Assembly: GCA_914767885.1 (NCBI GenBank)
Contig: CAJZBQ010000054.1
Span: forward strand, 744,001 to 808,000
Reading direction: 5' to 3'
DNA from: Blepharisma stoltei
Lineage: Eukaryota > Ciliophora > Heterotrichea > Heterotrichida > Blepharismidae
DNA length: 64,000 bases
Below the pieces are notes generated by a model, which was given only the letters and a program-made list of their open reading frames with translations, made no database searches and was not told where the DNA came from. Below are positions 1 through 11,142 of this stretch, in pieces (the first letter of the stretch is position 1; the number at the start of each line of letters is the position of its first letter). The position numbers and the translations under genes are program-made.

Positions 1-1
1 T

Positions 2-271
2 ACCTCAACTAATTACGTCCATATCAGAATACAACAAAGAAACAACAGAAAGTGTCTGACTTTAATTGAAGGAATGCCTGCAGATATTGATCTCAAAAAG
101 GTATTGAGATATTTCAAGAAGACCTTTTCTTGCAATGGCACCATAGTGAATAACGAAGAAAACGATGAGAAGATTATACAGTTAACAGGAGATAATAGAA
201 GCCAAGTTGCAGAGTTTTTAAAGGAAGAATGCATAGTCCCAGAAGACTGCATCAAGATCCATGGGCATTAA
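2..271 (+). CDS. eIF1: Translation initiation factor eIF1 (SUI1), 5' part outside window
   Basis: The frame opens at base 2 with the N-terminal half of the SUI1 fold (YVHIRIQQRN, then LTLIEGMPADID) and ends HGH-TAA. The C-terminal core CNGTIV, IIQLTGDNR and KIHGH matches the eIF1 signature. eIF1 acts in the 43S pre-initiation complex and controls start-codon selection. About 90 codons are visible; the family is usually ~110 aa, so roughly the first 20 residues lie outside the window. No interruption is seen in the visible part. Confidence 0.9.
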   Translation, partial: TSTNYVHIRIQQRNNRKCLTLIEGMPADIDLKKVLRYFKKTFSCNGTIVNNEENDEKIIQLTGDNRSQVAEFLKEECIVPEDCIKIHGH

Positions 272-659
272 AATCCAAAATTATTCTTGCTGATAAATAA
301 GTTAGCTTAAGAGAAATTCCAGAGAAAATTGGTTTTAATTGTTGATTTTTTGTTAATGGGAAGATTTAACTTTAAACTGCTGAAAGGCAATCTGGCATTT
401 CCAACAGAAATTTCCTTGTAAATAATTATAAATAAATATAAGCACATATTAGGTGCAGATTTTAAATATCTGACAACAGCAACTTATATTATTTAATGAG
501 TCAAATTAAATATTAAACTTACTTCTAAAATAGAAACAGTTCTGACATAGGTCAATAAACAAAATGCTTATATAAATCTTCAGTCAATTAATCATTTAAG
601 TTTTCAACAAATTCTTTTCTTTTCAATAAATAATCGTTTACTTTTAACCTTCCATTATA
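272..659. other. AT-rich intergenic spacer
   Basis: No convincing reading frame, RNA gene or repeat was seen between the eIF1 stop and the GAPDH start. Presumably it holds the eIF1 3' end and the GAPDH promoter. Confidence 0.6.
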
Positions 660-1779
<1,120 letters not shown>

Positions 1780-1807
1780 AAATTATTAAATTTAGGAATT
1801 TTATAAA

Positions 1808-2919
1808 ATGGCTAGATTCGTAAGACTATTTTCTACCATCAAGTCCAAACCTATAAGCATCTATGAAAGCCCAGACTATGCAAAGCTTGCCTCTATTAAA
1901 GGAAATTTCGTAAGAGAAGCAATTTCAGTTCTAGGCCAAAAATATCACCAATTTGTCCCATTTTACTTGGAATCTCGCCTTACAACAATTCAAAAGCGCT
2001 TTGTTGTGAAAATGGACTTGCTTCCTGAAGAGAATAAGATCGAAATCACCTCTCTGCAACTAGGCCAATTAGACGCCTTTAAAGTTCCTATAGAGCAAGT
2101 TGTTCCAGTGACTCCTCAAGAATACATTACATTACATTAGGATTTATACGTTTAACGTCCATTACAGGGTAGACTTTCTCCAGGTCTGCCGCTTACCTTT
2201 TGCCACATCGGGCCCCAGTTGCTGGGACAACTCGCTTCGATCACTAGGGTGCGCCTAGGCAAACGTCATCGGCTTCGACAGCTCATGAGTGAGCTACTTG
2301 CTTGAGGACATGGGCTGCTTTTCCGAAAACCCAAAAAATGGATTTTCTGGTCAGCTCTCGGCAAAAAAGGAAAAACACGTAGCTCGGGACGTAACACCCG
2401 GTTTCACGCTAGGGAGTTGCCCGATTGGTCCTAAGGACTTTGCTGAGCTTCCCCTTTCCAACTTGCGTGCCTCCTTCCCCATGAGGAAAAAACCATTCCT
2501 GAAAGTAGACTTGCTAGGCTATGAGCACAACCAGAATTGCTTACCTAGCATTGCCGTCCATCTCTGAAATAGCAAAACCTTGCCGGATATATTTAAAATA
2601 TGAGTCGAGGCTGCATGGCCAGGAGGCCATGCCCAGACGAAGACGCCATATTTTAATTATGACTCCTCAAGAATACACTTTTAATCATTCTTTTGGGAAG
2701 GTTTTAAAGCACGCAGAATTTATGGATTTAGAAATGGTTTATCTTATAAGGAAGCAGCAAGAATTTTTGGTGTTTGATAAAGAAGGAACTTGGAACCAAG
2801 AAGGAGTTAATCATCCAAGCTTATCAATGGAAAAGAATTATAAAGAACACGCATGGATGGACTTCACATGTTCGCCAAGAGCTGATATTAATGGTGGGAA
2901 TATCTATAACAATTATTAA
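1808..2919 (+). CDS. Small conserved-looking protein, split by a retroposon
   Basis: I do not recognise the family. Removing 551 bp gives 186 aa. The N-terminus (MARFVRLFSTIKSK) is basic and hydroxylated like a mitochondrial presequence, and the remainder is a soluble globular-looking sequence ending YNNY-TAA. The two halves are LGQLDAFKVPIEQVVPVTPQEY and TFNHSFGKVLKHAEF. They join at an 18-bp direct repeat that flanks the insert. The gene starts 28 bp after the GAPDH stop on the same strand. A mitochondrial location is inference. Confidence 0.7.
2127..2677 (-). mobile_element. GC-rich retroposon-like insertion (551 bp) with 18-bp TSD
   Basis: The copies TGACTCCTCAAGAATACA at 2109-2126 and 2660-2677 bracket an insert much richer in G+C than its surroundings. 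The left end is a short simple repeat (TTACATTACATTA) and the right end carries the CCATATTTTA-like motif shared by other copies, so it reads on the minus strand with a simple-repeat 3' tail. Long variable duplications plus a simple tail are typical of LINE-mobilised elements. Removal restores the host frame. Confidence 0.82.
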
Positions 2920-2930
2920 TCAGCGTTTGA

Positions 2931-3602
2931 TTAATTAGTGTATTTTTTCCTAGATATTTTTCTCCTTAACTTCGTAATTTCTTGCTCTTCTCTTAGATAG
3001 TTGTATTCTCCTTCCATGTCATCAGGAATTGGAAAGAATTTAAGCAATTTTTTACTCAAAACTGTTACATAAGACTCGAATAGCTGCTCGTTATTGAACA
3101 CTGAATAAGTCTTTATTTTTGAATATGAAATATAAGCAATAGTGACAAAATATAAAAATAGCTCAGTTGATAAAGAAAAAGCTGCATAAACCATGCAATG
3201 CCCATTGCCACCAGATGGTTCAAATGACAATACACTTATTTCAAATACAATAATTATAAAGAACAATGGAGCCGAATTCATAGCATGGCTCGCTTCTCGA
3301 TGCTTTAATAGAGATCCTCACCTATACAAAAAATGCACCCCAGATGCCACTTTCGCAATAAAATATTTTTTAAAAATTTGGCATATTCGATAATCAAAGC
3401 GAGCTCATAGAATGCAAGCCCAAAGGATTTGAATACTAATAAAAATCATCCCTAAGATTGTTAATATAAGGTTCATTCTTTTTAAGCCTGCTTCTATTTT
3501 TAGTGCATGGTTGTAATATTTATATTCGATTCTTGGTTTTTCAAAAAAACTTGCAGAAAAAATAGACGTATTTTTGAGCCTTGATACTTCTGAATCAGCC
3601 AT
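2931..3602 (-). CDS. Hypothetical multipass membrane protein (TGA read as Trp)
   Basis: A continuous 223-aa frame exists only if TGA encodes Trp; under the standard code it breaks into fragments. The start is MADSEVSRL. Hydrophobic stretches include MNLILTILGMIFISIQILW, APLFFIIIVFEISVLSF and ELFLYFVTIAYISY, giving perhaps three or four membrane spans and a charged C-terminal tail (ITKLRRKISRKK). No family is recognised. It is convergent with the preceding plus-strand gene, 11 bp away. Confidence 0.65.
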
Positions 3603-3896
3603 AAATAATTAAATTAGAAACGAAATAATTTCTTTAATAAATACTGAATCAATGAATTATGTTTATATATAGCCTGAGTACTCTTTTGTCTCAGGCTTCC
3701 AACCCTTCCCGATGGGAAAGAAGGGAGTTAGCCATGCCAAATAAGGCTAGTTTTGCCAAATTCACAAATGGTATAAGCCTTGCAGCAAGTGGTTCTGCCA
3801 TTTAAGATGCTGGCTAAACTAACATTAATTAATTTAACCAACTCTGTAGGAGAAGTCCAAAAAACCGAATCTAAAGAGTGCTTAAGCTATATCAGT
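3603..3896. other. Intergenic, mixed composition
   Basis: This spacer holds a moderately GC-rich stretch around 3670-3800, possibly an old repeat fragment, but no supported gene. It separates the start of the membrane-protein gene from the 3' end of the next minus-strand gene. Confidence 0.4.
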
Positions 3897-4780
3897 TTAT
3901 TTTTTGTACCTAAAGGTCAGCTCCTTGCTGTCTCTTCTGCCTTGTTCTTTAGATATTAGATTGTTTAATCTTGAACATGCTTCGAGAACATTATAATCTC
4001 GGACGGCCTTGCCAGAAAATGGATTAGGATAAGGATTATTAAAGACAGGCGCTAGTCATATTGGTTGGAGTATTTTGCCCGAAATAAATTGATGAGCACC
4101 TTCATTTCCAACCACAGGAAAGCATCAAAACCTACTCGGATTTACATCTGCTGAGGCTGCAATTATTTCTCGGCTTAGAGTACATTCGAGTTCACTGTGG
4201 TCTTGAGGTCTCTGAACTGTTGTGAGAAGAGAGCAGACTGACACATCTCGCCATTTAATGTATGTTCTTGCCAGAGAAAGTGAGTTTAAACTCTGTTTCG
4301 TCGTTTCCTGGCAAAGCTGTGCTTTCATTCTCAAAATTAATATCAGTGTGCTTCCGAAAAGAAGCTTGAGAATTGCCACTGAAATATGGTGTTGTGGGTT
4401 CTTCTCTTTGGCTCATTCTAAAATCAAATTTTTCTCTTTCGTGCCTTTTATCTCTTTTTGTCAAAAAATCTTCCCTAACTCTTCAGCTAATTTTTTTCAA
4501 AAACAATGAAATTTCGGTTATTTATTTTTAGATTTTTGAATAAATTATAAAATGGGCTAAGAATAGGGATTCTCAACTGTATGTCTTTTAACTCTTTTGC
4601 AAAGTTCTTACTTTCTCTAATTGGTTTTGAATTTCTTGTTGAAATTGGTGGGAAAACGCAAGCTGAATTGTTTCTTGCCAGCACTCTTTTTTTGTTTGAA
4701 AGCTCTGGAACTGAGAGAGGCTTGCTCTGCTTTTCTATCCCAAGGCATCTTTGGGATTTAGAAGAGTTGAGGATATGCAT
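3897..4780 (-). CDS. Hypothetical disordered protein, split by one IES and one retroposon
   Basis: Three open segments join into 178 aa: MHILNSSKSQRC... to KDIQLRIP, then REDFLTKRDKRHEREKFDF... to FKLTFSGK, then AVRDYNVLEACSRLNN... to FRYKK-TAA. The first join removes 88 bp with similar inverted ends. The second removes 259 bp between 9-bp duplications. Both joins keep the frame. The sequence is polar and charged with no family match I recognise. The ATG at 4780 was chosen as the first in-frame methionine; upstream DNA is repeat-rich. Confidence 0.55.
4017..4275 (-). mobile_element. Retroposon-like insertion (259 bp), internally deleted relative to the 51.5-kb copy
   Basis: Flanked by CTTGCCAGA at 4008-4016 and 4267-4275. 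Its left edge (GGATTAGGATAAGG...TATTAAAGACAGGCGCTAG) and right edge (CATTTCCAACCACAGGAAA..., GCAGACTGACA...CCATTTAATG) match the ends of the element at 51520-52091. It lacks about 300 bp of the middle. It interrupts the host minus-strand gene, and removal restores that frame. Confidence 0.8.
4476..4563. other. IES (88 bp) with imperfect terminal inverted repeats
   Basis: On the coding (minus) strand the ends read CCCTATTCTTAGC and, inverted, CCCTAACTCTTCAGC, with TA at both junctions. Removing 88 bp joins QLRIP to REDFL in frame in the hypothetical gene at 3897-4780. Confidence 0.65.
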
Positions 4781-5460
4781 TAATATGGAGTGGCAACCAC
4801 ACAACCTCTTGACGCAAATTTCCTCAACACCTACAGGCAAGAACCGAATTGAGAAATAGGAATGATAATCTTAAAACGTATTTCTCGTGCGCAGATTATC
4901 ATACCTTGAAAATGTGATTTTTCCTCCTTGCATGAGTTGGAAAGAGTATGGTCTGCCATCATCCCTGAGATTAGGTATGATCCCTACTTGCATTAGGATA
5001 CTGAAGACAGCGGGTGCTCATCATAAAACTGGGAGTTATGCCAGCCTCCAAGTCCTTTGAGATCGGGAGCAAGTCAGGTGATGCAATTTAGGGCGAAGAG
5101 ATTGTTGTTAGCCGGTAGCTCCTTATAAGGCTGGCGAATCTGCAGAGGTGAAAATCCTCGGTCTATTTAAAACAAGGCATCTTAATTAAATTTAATTTCA
5201 TTTCGAAGAGTTGAGACTTTGGGTTCCAGAACAAAGGTGCTTTAAGGGACATATCGGTCTAAGCTTGGGAGAGCTTGTCCCAAACTGCCTCATATTGAGA
5301 AATGGATCTTGAATTGGTGACTGCCGAGTTGTAGCAAGCACATTGCGAGGAGAGGACAACTGTAGGATAGATGGCTTCCGTGAAAGACTGAACATGTTTT
5401 CTGGATCACAGTGATTTGACTTCGTCCCTGGGACATGTATGACTGGTCTCATATCTACTA
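4781..5460. repeat. GC-richer intergenic block, probably degraded retroposons
   Basis: Two stretches (about 4860-5165 and 5200-5455) are clearly richer in G+C than the AT-rich flanks and carry no convincing gene. Composition matches the retroposon-like inserts elsewhere in the window. I could not define target-site duplications, so boundaries and identity are tentative. Confidence 0.35.
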
Positions 5461-6412
5461 TATCTCAATATACAGTATAATCATAATTCTTTTTATGAAT
5501 AAAAAAATTGAAATTCTATGTAATAATGGTTAAAATAAAGATTTAAACACTTTAAATATCAGGATAGATAAGAGATATTTATCGATTTTACTGGAAAAAA
5601 TTTAAATGTATTGATTAAAGATTTTATTTATTGCAAAATTTAAATAAATATTAGATATATTGATGGCTGAAATTATTCTAACTTTTCCCCACTCATGAGC
5701 GAGCAAAACTATTGGATTCTCCTTTTTGGAAAAAAACTCTCTGTAAATGAGCGAAAATTGCTTCATAAAATATTTTGGGTTATAAGAAATATCTATTATA
5801 ATCTAAATATATTAATAATTATATCATGCTTTATAAATTATTCATATTTCGCTTTAAATTATATCTAATAGGTATTTTTAAAAAAATAAGCATATAAAAT
5901 TTCAACAAAAAAACAATTGTCATGACCAAGTAAAAAATTTTACTTGCTTAAAGGGAATTCGGAATAAGAGGCGAAAATATTTTGAATTTTTTACGCAATA
6001 AAATTTAAAATAATTAAAATTTCTTTATTTAAAATTTTAAATATGCTAGCAATGAATATTTTCGAATTACTCCCTTTTCAAGAGATTAAACCATTAAAAT
6101 CTCTTTCTTAGTGAGCAAAAAATGCTGGTATTCATTTTAACTCTATATACTGCCTCAGCAGATTTGGCTTTAGTTTTTTGTTTTATTCAGGATATTGAAT
6201 TCATAATTATTATTATATATTGCTTAATTTTAAAGCTCACACTTGTAATAATCTCCTTTTTCCAAATTTTATTACTATAAAGATTGCATCAATTGCTATT
6301 AAAATCATGAAACTTTTTCCAAATATAAACTTTCGGTCAATCCCAATTAATATACTACTAATAGCGAGAAAGCCAGTGCAAATTAAGAAGAAATTATTAT
6401 CAATACCGATGA
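5461..6412. other. AT-rich intergenic DNA with MITE-like fragments
   Basis: Very AT-rich. Around 5685-5775 there are CCCCACTCATGAGCGAGCAAAA and AATGAGCGAAAATTG motifs resembling the terminal repeats of the CTCTGTGAGC-type elements at 23.3 and 37.1 kb, and a further GTGAGCAAAAAATG near 6112. No gene was seen. Confidence 0.35.
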
Positions 6413-8416
6413 TTATTCAAACGAAACTATTACTTCTTTAGCCTTCACAAAATCTCCTTCTTTTTTATGGACCTTTTTAATTGTTGCATTTCTTGGCACT
6501 TTAATTGAGTGTTCCATTTTCATAGACTCAATAACAATTAAAACTGAATTTTCCTTGGCCTCTTCTCCTTCTTTTCCTATAATTTTGATAATTTTTCCTG
6601 GGATTGGCGCAATTACATGGCTAATGCTTGATTCCTGTGCTTTTATTTCTCCCATTTCTTCTTGTTTGATTTTAAGGACGAAAACAGATCCTTCGCTATT
6701 TATGACCCACAGGTCTTCTTCATTTTGCAAAACTCTCCATGTTTCGATTCCTTTTTCTGTTTCTAATTCATATGTGTTATTTCCAATTAGTTTTCCTTTT
6801 ACATTAAACTGATGTTTCGCCACATTTACATCAAACCCACTTTTTGTCGGTTTTATAGCTACTTTGTGCTCTTTATCAGAAATTAAGCTGACATTCCTTG
6901 TTTCTTCATAATTCACCCTGAAATCATGCAATTTGTACCATGGTGAGCTTTTTCTTTGCAATTTCTCTGCAGTTTCATCAGCAATGGCTTGCTCCTTTAT
7001 CAAAAGGCAGACAGAAGCCATTGCTAGATCTCTATTTGAAGCTGAAGGAAAAGAAAGGAGTTCTTTTTGATGTAAAGGAATAAAGTTTGTGTTGAATTTA
7101 TAATTCCTGAAATTCTTATGTTGGCACAATGTTCTTAAAAACTCTATATTGGTGGGAAGCCCACAGACGTGGTAATCATTTAAGGAATGGTGCATGATAT
7201 TTAAAGCTTGGTCTCGGTTTTCTCCCCATACTATAAGTTTTGCAATTAGAGGGTCATAGTAAACAGAAATATCGTCACCTTGCACGACACCAGTATCAAT
7301 TCTAACTTGGTCAGAAGGCTTAGGTGTTTGCAGATATAATAGTTTTCCTGATGTTGGTAAAAATGAATTAGCAGGGTTTTCAGCATAAATTCTAGCTTCA
7401 ACTGCATGTCCTCTTCTCTTAATTTCACTTTGTGTTTTCGGCAGTGGCAACCCTGAAGCAATTTTGAACTGCCACTCTACAAGATCAAGTCCCGTTATCA
7501 TTTCTGTAACAGGGTGTTCTACTTGTAGCCTCGTGTTCATTTCCATGAAATAAAACTTCTGTGTGTCTTCATCAAATATGAACTCTACAGTCCCAGCTCC
7601 TTGATACCCTACAGCAAGGGCAGCTTGTGTTGCTTTATCTCCCATGTCTTTTCGCTTTTCTTCATCTATCATTGATGGTGCTTCTTCAATGACTTTTTGA
7701 TGTCTTCTTTGAACTGAACAGTCCCTTTCAAATAAATGTACAGCATTTCCATGTGTATCTGCAAAAACTTGGAATTCAATATGCCTTGGACTTGTGATGT
7801 ATTTTTCCATGATGACCCTATCATCTCCAAAAGATTTCAAGGCTTCTCTCTTGGCACTTTCGAGCTGCTCGTAAAACTCATTGGGATTATTTACAAGTTT
7901 CATACCTTTTCCACCTCCGCCCATAACAGCTTTTATTAAGACAGGGTAGCCTATTTTGTCAGCTTCTTGCTTAAGTTTTTCCACCTCTTGTGAGTCTTCG
8001 TGATATCCAGGAACGACAGGAACTCCAGCTTTTATCATAATTTTTTTAGACTCACTCTTTGAGCCCATAGCTAAAATTGCACTTGCAGGTGGCCCAATGA
8101 AGATTATACCATTTTCATTACACATTCGTGCGAATTCAGCGTTTTCTGATAGAAAGCCATAGCCTGGATGGATTGCTTGGACACCGTTGGATTTGGCAAT
8201 ATCAATGATTCTAGATTTATTTAGATAACTTTCTGCTGATGGAGCTTTTCCAATATAAAATGCATGGTCAGCCATAGAAACGTGAAGGGAATTCCTATCA
8301 GCTTCACTATAAACAGCAACAGTCGAGACTCCTAGCCTTCTGGCAGTTTTCATAACCCTACATGCAATTTCTCCTCTGTTTGCCACAAGGACTTTTGTAA
8401 TAAAATTAAGTGCCAT
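6413..8416 (-). CDS. MCCA: Methylcrotonoyl-CoA carboxylase alpha (biotin) subunit
   Basis: Uninterrupted, 667 aa. Biotin carboxylase domain at the N-terminus (KVLVANRGEIACRVMKTA, HPGYGFLSENAEFA), ATP-grasp loop (VMGGGGKGMKLV), then ERDCSVQRRHQKVIEEAP and EMNTRLQVEHPVTEMITG. The C-terminus has the biotinyl domain with the attachment lysine in IESMKMEHS. The N-terminal region (YSEADRNSLHVSMADHAFYIG) is closer to methylcrotonyl- than to propionyl-CoA carboxylase. It acts in mitochondrial leucine breakdown with a beta subunit not seen here. No obvious presequence precedes the enzyme core. Confidence 0.92.
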   Translation of the reverse strand: MALNFITKVLVANRGEIACRVMKTARRLGVSTVAVYSEADRNSLHVSMADHAFYIGKAPSAESYLNKSRIIDIAKSNGVQAIHPGYGFLSENAEFARMCNENGIIFIGPPASAILAMGSKSESKKIMIKAGVPVVPGYHEDSQEVEKLKQEADKIGYPVLIKAVMGGGGKGMKLVNNPNEFYEQLESAKREALKSFGDDRVIMEKYITSPRHIEFQVFADTHGNAVHLFERDCSVQRRHQKVIEEAPSMIDEEKRKDMGDKATQAALAVGYQGAGTVEFIFDEDTQKFYFMEMNTRLQVEHPVTEMITGLDLVEWQFKIASGLPLPKTQSEIKRRGHAVEARIYAENPANSFLPTSGKLLYLQTPKPSDQVRIDTGVVQGDDISVYYDPLIAKLIVWGENRDQALNIMHHSLNDYHVCGLPTNIEFLRTLCQHKNFRNYKFNTNFIPLHQKELLSFPSASNRDLAMASVCLLIKEQAIADETAEKLQRKSSPWYKLHDFRVNYEETRNVSLISDKEHKVAIKPTKSGFDVNVAKHQFNVKGKLIGNNTYELETEKGIETWRVLQNEEDLWVINSEGSVFVLKIKQEEMGEIKAQESSISHVIAPIPGKIIKIIGKEGEEAKENSVLIVIESMKMEHSIKVPRNATIKKVHKKEGDFVKAKEVIVSFE

Positions 8417-8659
8417 TTATAATCACATTCAACAATTGTCTAAATTGATGAAAGTTTGTAATTTTCCACACGTTAAAAAGGCAAAAAATAGAAATTTTTT
8501 ATTTTAAATCTTTGCTTTCATTCCTTATCAAATCCTTTTGCATATTAGGATGATAAAATAGATAAATGGGCTAATAATTACTAATAGTAAATAAACTTAA
8601 TAGCAAAAATAATTATTGGGCCTATTAAATACGCAAAAATTCCCATTAATATTATAAAA

Positions 8660-9392
8660 ATGCCCAAGGGTAGCCGCAGAAGAGTGTATATTGGCCGTCT
8701 CGACAGGAGAACTCGTGCGAGGGACCTGGAAGATGTTTTTAACCGTTATGGTCGCATTCGAGACGTGGAGTTAAAACGGGACTACGCTTTCATTGTATGT
8801 GCCGACGTTAGGAGTTTTATGAGCCTCGAGATGCGGAAGATGCAATCCGTGACATGGATGGGCGCAAACTGGATGGATCTCGCATTATCGTAGAATGGGC
8901 TAGTTCAAGTAGAAGTGACCGCGGGTCAATCAGCGACGACACTTGCTTCAATTGTGGACAAACCGGACATTGGTAAGAATTACGCAGGGCAAATAATTGC
9001 AAGGAAGGAGACTGGAAAGATAAATGCTATAGGTGTGGGGAAAAAGGTCATATGAAAAGAGACTGTGAAAGTTCTAGATCAAGGTCAAGATCTAACTCTT
9101 ATAACTTATAATTATTTTTTTTTTTTTTTTTTTAAAAAAAAAATTTAATTAATTACTATTTGGAAGAAAAAAGGATAAGGACAGGAATGAAAGAAGAAGA
9201 AATTCTTCAAGAGACCGCGATTCTAACAGATATAGAAATGGAACTAAAGACAAGGACAGAAAAAGAGATAGAGACGACTCTGCTGATAGATCAAGGGAAG
9301 AAGCAAGAGACAGGTCAAGAGAAAACTCTGGGTCAGTAGAGAAAAACAGCAAAACTGAAGAATCGCCTGTCAGAGAGGAATATGAATCTTAG
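8660..9392 (+). CDS. SR-type splicing factor: RRM, two CCHC zinc knuckles, RS/RD tail
   Basis: Needs two mini-introns and one IES. The RRM starts [20 protein letters not shown] and, after a 17-nt intron, continues [17 protein letters not shown]. Knuckle one is [14 protein letters not shown], spanning a 15-nt intron; knuckle two is [14 protein letters not shown]. After a 50-bp IES the tail is rich in RD, RS and KD dipeptides ([15 protein letters not shown]) and ends EEYES-TAG. About 217 aa. The order RRM-knuckles-RS resembles plant RS2Z factors. It would act in the nucleus in splice-site selection. Confidence 0.88.
8795..8811 (+). other. Mini-intron, 17 nt (GTATG...TTAG)
   Basis: Removing these 17 bases joins RDYAFI to [11 protein letters not shown], restoring the beta3-alpha2 region of the RRM. 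The ends are GT and AG. It is slightly longer than the 15-nt introns seen elsewhere. Confidence 0.8.
8973..8987 (+). other. Mini-intron, 15 nt (GTAAGAATTACGCAG)
   Basis: Removal restores the zinc knuckle CGQTGHWANNC across the junction. 15 nt with GTAAG and CAG ends is the classic heterotrich intron size. Confidence 0.92.
9109..9158. other. IES (50 bp) with poly-T/poly-A core
   Basis: A run of T followed by a run of A, bounded by TA at 9107-9108 and 9157-9158. Removal joins the zinc-knuckle region to the RD-rich tail in frame. The long homopolymers make the exact length uncertain. Confidence 0.7.
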
Positions 9393-9505
9393 TTAAGTCT
9401 TATCAGAATATCTAGTGACAAATTAAGCTTAAATTAGTTATTCCTATTTAAAGAGATTGAATACTTTGATAATAAGTATCTATTTTATATTAAAATAGTC
9501 ACTGT

Positions 9506-10962
9506 CTACCAGGATAAAACATTTAGAGTATAAATCAGTATATCATGTCTTGAACGATTAGAAAGAGACCTAGGACTCTTTGACGTCGCAAATCCATGCT
9601 TGGCACAGTGAACTGTAGAATATCCTTTTGACAACAAATGATCACATGTCGGGCAATGTCTTAATCTTGTCGGAGTTAAAGGGAAATTTGTAAAAGAATG
9701 GACTGATGCACTTCTACCTATATTTATTTTTGGAGATTTCAAATAGCAAGAAATATTTCTTCTTTTGCTTTTTGGAGTGTGCATTTCACCATCATCAAGA
9801 GATGTGTGGATTTCTTTTGGTTTTTTGGGAGTTGTGGCTCGTTCTCTTCTAGGAAGTGTTACCAATTTTTGAGGAGGCTCATCTTTAGAAAGTTTTGGAC
9901 TTTTCGATCTTTTTGGGGTAGTCGATTTCTTAATAATGGCTGCTCTTCTAGACGTGGTTGATTTTTTTTCGTTTTCTTGTAAATTTTGAATTACTGCTGT
10001 CTCTTTTATAGTGGAATTATTCGATGTGCTTCTTTTTCTTGTTTTTTTCTTTTTTCTTGTATTTTCTCTTGAAGTATTTGCTAATTGTTGCCTTAATGCA
10101 TTGTTTTCTTGTCTCAAAGCTTCAATTTCACTGATAAGCGATTTTTCGTTTTTTCTTGAGGTAGAAAGCTCTTCTTCTTTTAAAGACTGTTTTTTGCTTT
10201 CTTCTTCTGAGTAATAAGAATTAAATGAGTCTTTGATCATTTTTTCATCTTCTTGCTTATATACTGGGTTTCATCTGACTTGAGAAGATTGCAGACTTTT
10301 GGTGCTTTCTTGAAGCATATCTTTATCTATTCCAAACGTAAAATAGTAGTATTTTTCTCTTGAAAATTTGAAACCTTATCCTGTAAATAATGAAAACCAT
10401 TAATTATTTTAAAAAATAAATTCATATAGACAGAGCATATACTTTCCAAAGAATTATAAATATCTTCAACTGAATCTTTTAGTTTTCCTATCTCTGCATG
10501 AATAGAGTTATTAGGCTCAGACGTTTTCTCTACATTTAAATAGTCAGATTCCTGAAAGCTTGGGTTTTCTTCTACTTGGATTTCTTCTTTGTATATTTCT
10601 CTCGTTTTTGGAGGTCCAAAACTTGCAATAAAGTGCATAGTGTCTGTGCCTACGTCTTGCTTGACTAATGGCAGCGATTCAATGATTTGCTCTTGTTTAG
10701 GCTTATTTTTGATAGTCACTGGAGATTTTGGAGGACTAAAAATGCCTCGGTCAAGCTTGTCTTCGATTTCTCGCCTTAGCCTTTCTCGTCTTTCTCTTGA
10801 AACCAAAGGGCTTTTTTCATTTCTTTTATTTGAATAAGAAACTTTCCATGTGTTACTTGGGGACTCATCGTGGTTGATGTCTTTTAGTGCTGACTGTAGA
10901 CTTCGGATTTCTTGCCGCAGCTTGGCATTCTCTGATTGCAAATTCTTGGATTTATGAGCCAT
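9506..10962 (-). CDS. Coiled-coil protein of unknown function
   Basis: 479 aa after a 17-nt intron and with one TGA read as Trp. It begins with a heptad-rich coiled coil (SENAKLRQEIRSLQSALKD) and has a second coil (EIEALRQENNALRQQLA), then a basic Ser/Thr/Pro-rich region and a C-terminal Cys/His cluster (RHCPTCDHLLSKGYSTVHC). The layout suggests a cytoskeletal or basal-body scaffold, but no family is recognised. It ends in TAG. Confidence 0.7.
10321..10337 (-). other. Candidate mini-intron, 17 nt
   Basis: GTTTGGAATAGATAAAG on the minus strand. Removal joins the frame ending TTIL to HMLQESTKSLQSSQVRW and passes the in-frame TAG. It is the only GT-AG segment of suitable size and phase found there. 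Confidence 0.6.
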
Positions 10963-11142
10963 TTTAGTAATTATTCAAGTTGAAATTTAAACAAATCTTG
11001 ATTAAATATTCTCTGATGAATTATTCTTTTCTTATTATTGTTCGTTATTTTAAAGGCATTATAAAAGACTGCAAGCAACTTCAGCAATATTTTCTAATTT
11101 TAAAAAAAGTTTTCTAAATAAACAAAAACTAATTAATAAATA

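Noticed and set aside
3278-3410. A possible 127-bp IES between CTATGA repeats in the minus-strand membrane-protein gene
   Set aside because: With TGA read as Trp the frame is continuous through the interval, while removing 127 bp breaks it.
6220-6441. Plus-strand frame overlapping the MCCA 3' end
   Set aside because: AT-rich low-complexity translation on the opposite strand of a clear gene and its spacer.
10357-10372. GTTTCAAATTTTCAAG as a 16-nt intron in the coiled-coil gene
   Set aside because: Its removal leads to an early stop; the 17-nt segment at 10321-10337 gives the correct phase instead.
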